In this document: one piece after another, positions 60,513-64,000 of the stretch
Position numbering within the stretch: the first letter of the stretch is position 1
Layout of the letters: the number at the start of each line of letters is the position of its first letter
From: Deltaproteobacteria bacterium
GTDB taxonomy: Bacteria; Desulfobacterota; Desulfobacteria; Desulfobacterales; Desulfosarcinaceae
Reading direction: 5' to 3'
DNA length: 64,000 bases
Assembly (NCBI GenBank): GCA_021824175.1
Contig: JAKALP010000006.1
Coordinates: forward strand, 186,001 to 250,000
Translations under genes and position numbers: made by a program
The notes under the pieces: model-generated
The model's database searches: none
Told to the model about the DNA's origin: nothing
The model's input: only the letters and a program-made list of their open reading frames with translations

Positions 60513-61781
60513 TTATTCGTCGAGCCCAAATATCTTTCGCACCAGATCCAATGGCACCGCCCGATCCCCCTGGCAGCTGCTGTTTTTGATATATTGGGTC
60601 GGGTGGTGCAAGATCTTATTCACCATGGCTTCGGTCATGCGTTCAATGGCCTTCTGGTCATCCGCGGTCAAATGGGCCAGCTGCCCCAAAGTCTTCTGCA
60701 CCTCCAGCTGGGCCTGGGACCTGATTTTGGCATGCAGGGCCTTGATGGTGGGCACCACGTCCAGGGCCTCAAACCATTGGCGGAATTTGATCACCGCCTC
60801 GTCGATGATCCGTTCGGCTTTCACGGCCTCACGGCGCCGGTCTTCGATATTTTCGTCCACCACCTCGTTGAGATCGTCGATGTCGTAGACATAGGCATTG
60901 TTGATATCATTGATCTTGGGATCAATATCCCTGGGCACGGCAATGTCGATGAAGAACAGGGGCCGGTTGCGGCGGTGGCGCATTACTCCTTTGACGTCGA
61001 CGGGTTGCACCACATAGCCGGGCGCGCCGGTGGAGGAGATGATGATATCCACCCGGTCGAGATGGGCGGCGATCTCTTCCATGCGGATGGCCGTGCCGTT
61101 AAACCGGGCGGCCAGGGCCACGCCGCGTTCAAAGGTGCGGTTGGCCACAAACACCTGGCCGGCGCGGTTGCGGATCAAATGCTCCACGGCCAGTTCGGCC
61201 ATCTCGCCCGCGCCAATGAGCAGTACTTCCTTGCCCTCCAGGGTGCCGAAGATCTTGCGGGCCAGCTCGATGGCGGCATAACTGATGCTCACGGCGCTGT
61301 CGCCGATGCCGGTTTCGGTACGAATGCGCTTGGCCACGCTGAACGTATTGTGCAGCAGGCGGTTGAGGATCACGCCCGAGCTCTTCTGCTCGGTGGCCAG
61401 GCGGTAGGCGGTCTTGACCTGACCCAGGATTTGGGGTTCGCCCAGCACCATGGAGTCCAGACTGGCGGCCACCCGGAAGAGATGGCGCACGGCCGCATCC
61501 CCATGGTGTTGATAAAGCGCAGCTTCAAAATCCGCCAGGGGGATCTGTTTGCTCTGGGAAAAAAAGCCCTTGGCCGCCACTACGGCCTGTTGAATATCTT
61601 TGACGCACAGTAGTAATTCCACCCGGTTGCAGGTGGAGGTGAGCAGGGCCTCTTCGATGGCGGGCTGGCCGCACAACCGCGTCAGGGCCTGCCGGCAATC
61701 CTCTTCGGTAAAGGCAAAGCACTCCCGGATCTCCACTGGAGCGGTCTTGTGGTTGAGCCCTATGAGAAGAATGCGATCCAT
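60513..61781 (-). CDS. hemA: glutamyl-tRNA reductase
   Basis: First committed enzyme of the C5 route to 5-aminolevulinate, NADPH-dependent. 422 residues: catalytic Cys51 in STCNRVELLLC, VLGEPQILGQVK, VLLIGAGEMAELAVEHL (NADPH site), ISSTGAPGYVV, FIDIAVPRDIDP and the C-terminal dimerisation helices. ATG 61781 follows GGAGAGGC, 12 bases after ccsA. The order precorrin-2 dehydrogenase, ccsA/hemX, hemA is typical of this lineage. Confidence 0.96.
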   Translation of the reverse strand: MDRILLIGLNHKTAPVEIRECFAFTEEDCRQALTRLCGQPAIEEALLTSTCNRVELLLCVKDIQQAVVAAKGFFSQSKQIPLADFEAALYQHHGDAAVRHLFRVAASLDSMVLGEPQILGQVKTAYRLATEQKSSGVILNRLLHNTFSVAKRIRTETGIGDSAVSISYAAIELARKIFGTLEGKEVLLIGAGEMAELAVEHLIRNRAGQVFVANRTFERGVALAARFNGTAIRMEEIAAHLDRVDIIISSTGAPGYVVQPVDVKGVMRHRRNRPLFFIDIAVPRDIDPKINDINNAYVYDIDDLNEVVDENIEDRRREAVKAERIIDEAVIKFRQWFEALDVVPTIKALHAKIRSQAQLEVQKTLGQLAHLTADDQKAIERMTEAMVNKILHHPTQYIKNSSCQGDRAVPLDLVRKIFGLDE

Positions 61782-61793
61782 GCCTCTCCGAGA

Positions 61794-62615
61794 TCAGAAA
61801 CGCGTAAAGGGCGCATGATGCCCCTTGAGCAGCAAATTGACGCCCAGGAATGTAAACAGCATCACGCCAAAGCCCAAAATGGCCATGATCGCGGCCCTGC
61901 GGCCGCGCCAGCCCACGGCCAGGCGTTCATGCAGCAAGACCGCGTAGAAAATCCAGGTCACGGCGGACCACACCTCCTTGACATCCCACTGCCAAAAATG
62001 GCCCCAAATGATCTTGGCGTAAATCATGCCGCTGATCAGGCCCATGGTGAGCAAGGCAAAACCGCTCACGATGCAGGCATAGCCCGTGGTGTCGAGCAGA
62101 TCCAGCGAAGGCAATCGTTTGAAGAAAAAGCCCCGGCTTTTGGATTTGATGCTGCGCTCCTGGATAAGATAGAGCAGGCCGCAGCCGGCGGCCAGGGCCA
62201 GCATGGCATCCCCGGTAAATATGGTGAAGATATGAATCACCAGCCAGGCGCCCTTGAGCAGGTTATCCGGCTGCAAAGGCTCGGACGGCAGCTGGCCGGC
62301 GGCCAGAACGATGAAAAGGGCCAGCGGGGAAGCATAGATCCCCAATATCTTGAGACGGAACTTGAAATTAAGCGCCAGAAAGGCGCCCACCAGGGCCCAG
62401 GCCGTCATGGAAAGGGTTTCATGCAGATTGTTCACCGGCATGTGGCCGGTGGTCGCAAAGGCCACGAGAATATCAATGGTCTGAACGCTGAACCCGGCCA
62501 CAAGCAGAATGCAGCCGATCTTTTGCAGCAGGTCGCGCTGCAGAAAGAGGTAAGCAAAATAGGTGACCGTGCTGATCATGTAAAACAAAACGGCGGCGGC
62601 GAACACAATCTGCAT
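61794..62615 (-). CDS. CcsA/HemX-like cytochrome c assembly membrane protein
   Basis: 273 residues with about eight TM helices. The haem-handling WWD-like loop reads WGHFWQWDVKEVWSAVTWIF; histidines in ATTGHMPVNNLHETLSM and LVIHIFTIF are placed as expected. CcsA delivers haem for cytochrome c maturation; HemX-type relatives tune HemA. Lying directly before hemA, either role fits. ATG 62615 follows AAAGGGATC. Confidence 0.9.
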   Translation of the reverse strand: MQIVFAAAVLFYMISTVTYFAYLFLQRDLLQKIGCILLVAGFSVQTIDILVAFATTGHMPVNNLHETLSMTAWALVGAFLALNFKFRLKILGIYASPLALFIVLAAGQLPSEPLQPDNLLKGAWLVIHIFTIFTGDAMLALAAGCGLLYLIQERSIKSKSRGFFFKRLPSLDLLDTTGYACIVSGFALLTMGLISGMIYAKIIWGHFWQWDVKEVWSAVTWIFYAVLLHERLAVGWRGRRAAIMAILGFGVMLFTFLGVNLLLKGHHAPFTRF

Positions 62616-62630
62616 GGTAGCTGATCCCTT

Positions 62631-63320
62631 TCAGCTTGGCTTGGCGATGGGGGCCCGCGAGGCCTCGTCCATCAAGGATTGATAGGTGAAACCGGGTCCG
62701 AGCACCTGGGACAAAAGCGCATCGATGCGGCCGCTGTCATTGGCGCGGATCATCTCCAGCAGTCCTTTGGCGATCAGCTGCTCAAACAGCGGTTTGTGTG
62801 CTTCCGGCGCATGCGCCTGCTGCAACAATCTGTCCCGCGCGGCTCCCATCAAGTCCAGAAAGCGGCCATACTCCGGCCCGAACTGGTTTTGGAGCTGCTG
62901 GCGCAAATGCTTGGCAAAGGCTGGACTCTTGCCGGCCGTGGAAATAGCGATCATCAAATCACCTTGCTGGATGACGGCTGGCAGGATGAAATTGCAATGC
63001 TCGGGCTGGTCGGCGATGTTGCACAGGCGGCCGGTTTGCTCGGCATCGGCATGGATGCGGCTGTTCAGGGCCTGATCATCGGTGGCTCCGATGACCAGGA
63101 AGGTGCCCTGCTGGTCCGTGGCGCGGTAAGCCCGGCGCTTCAACTGGATTTGACCCTGCGCGGCCAGGGCGGACAACGCCTGGGTGACTTCGGGACTGAT
63201 CACGGTCACCCTGGCGCCGCACTCCAGCAGTGTCAGGACCTTGCGGGTGCCCACCTGGCCGCCGCCCACCACCAGGCAAGGGCGATTTTTGATATCCAGG
63301 CATATGGGATAGTAGCGCAT
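62631..63320 (-). CDS. precorrin-2 dehydrogenase / sirohydrochlorin ferrochelatase (CysG N-terminal-like)
   Basis: 229 residues from MRYYPICLDIKNR. NAD-binding CLVVGGGQVGTRKVLTLLEC, FLVIGATDDQALNSRIHADA, LCNIADQPEHCNFILPAV and LMIAISTAGKSPAFAKHLRQ are diagnostic. Oxidises precorrin-2 to sirohydrochlorin for sirohaem or alternative haem synthesis. ATG 63320 is chosen because the frame to 63377 is a GTTGATTC-type repeat that merely encodes INESTNQRIN. Followed by ccsA 15 bases on. Confidence 0.93.
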   Translation of the reverse strand: MRYYPICLDIKNRPCLVVGGGQVGTRKVLTLLECGARVTVISPEVTQALSALAAQGQIQLKRRAYRATDQQGTFLVIGATDDQALNSRIHADAEQTGRLCNIADQPEHCNFILPAVIQQGDLMIAISTAGKSPAFAKHLRQQLQNQFGPEYGRFLDLMGAARDRLLQQAHAPEAHKPLFEQLIAKGLLEMIRANDSGRIDALLSQVLGPGFTYQSLMDEASRAPIAKPS

Positions 63321-63328
63321 GTTGTACT

Positions 63329-63380
63329 CGTTGATTCGTTGATTGGTTGATTCGTTGATTGGTCGTCTGCCAATCAACCC
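63329..63380. repeat. word repeat, GTTGATTC family, at the precorrin-2 dehydrogenase start
   Basis: Main copy 63329-63362 (CGTTGATTCGTTGATTGGTT...) ends eight bases from the preferred start. A short facing copy CCAATCAACCC lies at 63370-63380. In the gene direction the layout is GGGTTGATTGG, 7-base spacer, then CCAATCAACGAATCAACC repeats, then ATG. Confidence 0.85.
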
Positions 63381-64000
63381 TTAACGAAGAACAAACGACA
63401 TCAAATCCTCGGCCACGATTACCGGCCCTTTATACGTGCGGGCCGCTTGTTTGGCAATATCCACCTCGTCGCAAGGCGGGTAGAGATGGGTCAGCACCAG
63501 GCGCCGGGCCTGGGCCTGGGCAGCGGCCTGGCCGGCCAAGGAGGGGGTCAGGTGACCAGGGACTTTCGAATCATCGGGCATGGCTGATTCACAGATGAAA
63601 AGATCGGCCAGGTGCGCCACTTCCGCCAGGGCTGAGCAGGGATCAGTATCGCCGGAATAGGCCATGGCAATACCATTCCGGCTCTGAAGGCGCACCGCCA
63701 GACTCTCTGGGCGATGGGAAACCGGTCGGGCTGTCAGGGAAAAAGTGTCAAAGGCCAACTCCATGCTCGACGATGGGCCCAGCTCCTGAACATTCAACAC
63801 CCCATCGGGCAAGACAATCCAATTCCCATGAACGCCGCACAGAGCCTCGAAAAATGCGGCCAGCCCAGGTCCGCCAATGAGATGCAAGGGCCGTTGGCGC
63901 CGAGACTGATCCGGGTATTTGGTGGCGAACAGCAGGGGCACCAGTTCGGCGCTGTGATCGGGATGAAAATGGCTCAAAAAAATGTGGGAGAGATCAAAGA
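63381..64000 (-). CDS. metallo-beta-lactamase-fold hydrolase (RNase Z/ElaC-like), 5' end outside window
   Basis: The frame runs unbroken off the right edge (DLSHIFLSHFHPDHSAEL at the boundary), so the start is missing; at least 206 codons remain. The metal motif HFHPDH is intact, followed by VSHRPESLAVRL, MAYSGDTDPC (Asp ligand), FICESAMPDD and LVLTHLYPPCD (final His). Gly/Pro-poor exosite-like insert LGPSSSMEL. It belongs to the RNase Z-like branch; tRNA processing is possible, but many relatives have other roles. Ends 61 bases before the precorrin-2 dehydrogenase start. Confidence 0.85.
   Translation of the reverse strand, partial: FDLSHIFLSHFHPDHSAELVPLLFATKYPDQSRRQRPLHLIGGPGLAAFFEALCGVHGNWIVLPDGVLNVQELGPSSSMELAFDTFSLTARPVSHRPESLAVRLQSRNGIAMAYSGDTDPCSALAEVAHLADLFICESAMPDDSKVPGHLTPSLAGQAAAQAQARRLVLTHLYPPCDEVDIAKQAARTYKGPVIVAEDLMSFVLR

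Overview
The window reads as a bacterial chromosome segment, most likely from an anaerobic Desulfobacterota (deltaproteobacterium; a Desulfosarcina or Desulfatitalea-type relative is my guess). Support is indirect: a short ThiC, an AcsE/MtrH-like methyltransferase, a split ADP-forming acyl-CoA synthetase, a PEP-CTERM protein, a GEMM (c-di-GMP class) riboswitch and an NtrC-type two-component pair. No rRNA, tRNA, CRISPR array or complete transposon was found. Base composition is moderately GC-rich, with an AT-rich island at 34.9-36.9 kb.

Layout. 1-3.4 kb: 3' part of a large Type IIL/Eco57I-like adenine methyltransferase with a frameshift. 3.5-6.6 kb: CigR-like secreted protein, small membrane protein, amidohydrolase and RlaP-like nucleotidyltransferase. 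6.6-12.3 kb: branched-chain amino acid block, leuC-leuD and ilvB-ilvN on opposite strands with a vapBC-type toxin-antitoxin pair between them. 12.3-15 kb: TPR protein, a 52-residue membrane peptide, trmL, zinc-ribbon protein and pyruvate kinase C-terminal-like protein. 15-19.5 kb: surface proteins (PEP-CTERM; Ig repeats with a Ser/Gly-Cys tail), a small YjfB-like protein and ferritin. 19.8-23.8 kb: FapA/DUF342, corrinoid/folate methyltransferase-like protein, amidohydrolase. 23.8-29 kb: hypothetical protein, sensor kinase with sigma-54 regulator, lone receiver. 29-34.6 kb: aminopeptidase N, a sugar dehydrogenase pseudogene, a ChaN-like protein, a GEMM riboswitch before a small helix-turn-helix protein, and a DUF2934 protein. 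34.9-39.3 kb: AT-rich GT-C glycosyltransferase, ADP-forming acyl-CoA synthetase, second AbrB/PIN pair.

39.4-44.5 kb is a thiamine operon (thiS-thiG-thiH-thiF-thiE-thiC) behind a TPP riboswitch with a readable terminator/antiterminator. 44.5-45.8 kb: crotonase and dodecin. 46.2-54.4 kb: MoxR-DUF58-DUF4381-BatA-BatB/C-BatD-TPR operon (envelope stress or protein assembly). 54.6-55.6 kb: ParD-like/zeta toxin-antitoxin pair. 55.7-59.4 kb: GAF-GGDEF protein and an RND exporter. 59.5-64 kb: fabD and a tetrapyrrole/cytochrome set (hemA, ccsA/hemX, precorrin-2 dehydrogenase) and a metallo-beta-lactamase protein leaving the window.

The strongest unexplained signal is a set of intergenic 'word repeats': short words repeated with variation, often as facing inverted copies around a short spacer. 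At least six unrelated words occur at about fourteen sites, several directly against start codons, where they create false N-terminal extensions. Other points of note are the riboswitch-helix-turn-helix unit, a 145-bp palindromic element, a 46-bp perfect palindrome containing the stop codons of two convergent genes, and a shared operator-like half-site in front of both AbrB-type toxin-antitoxin pairs.
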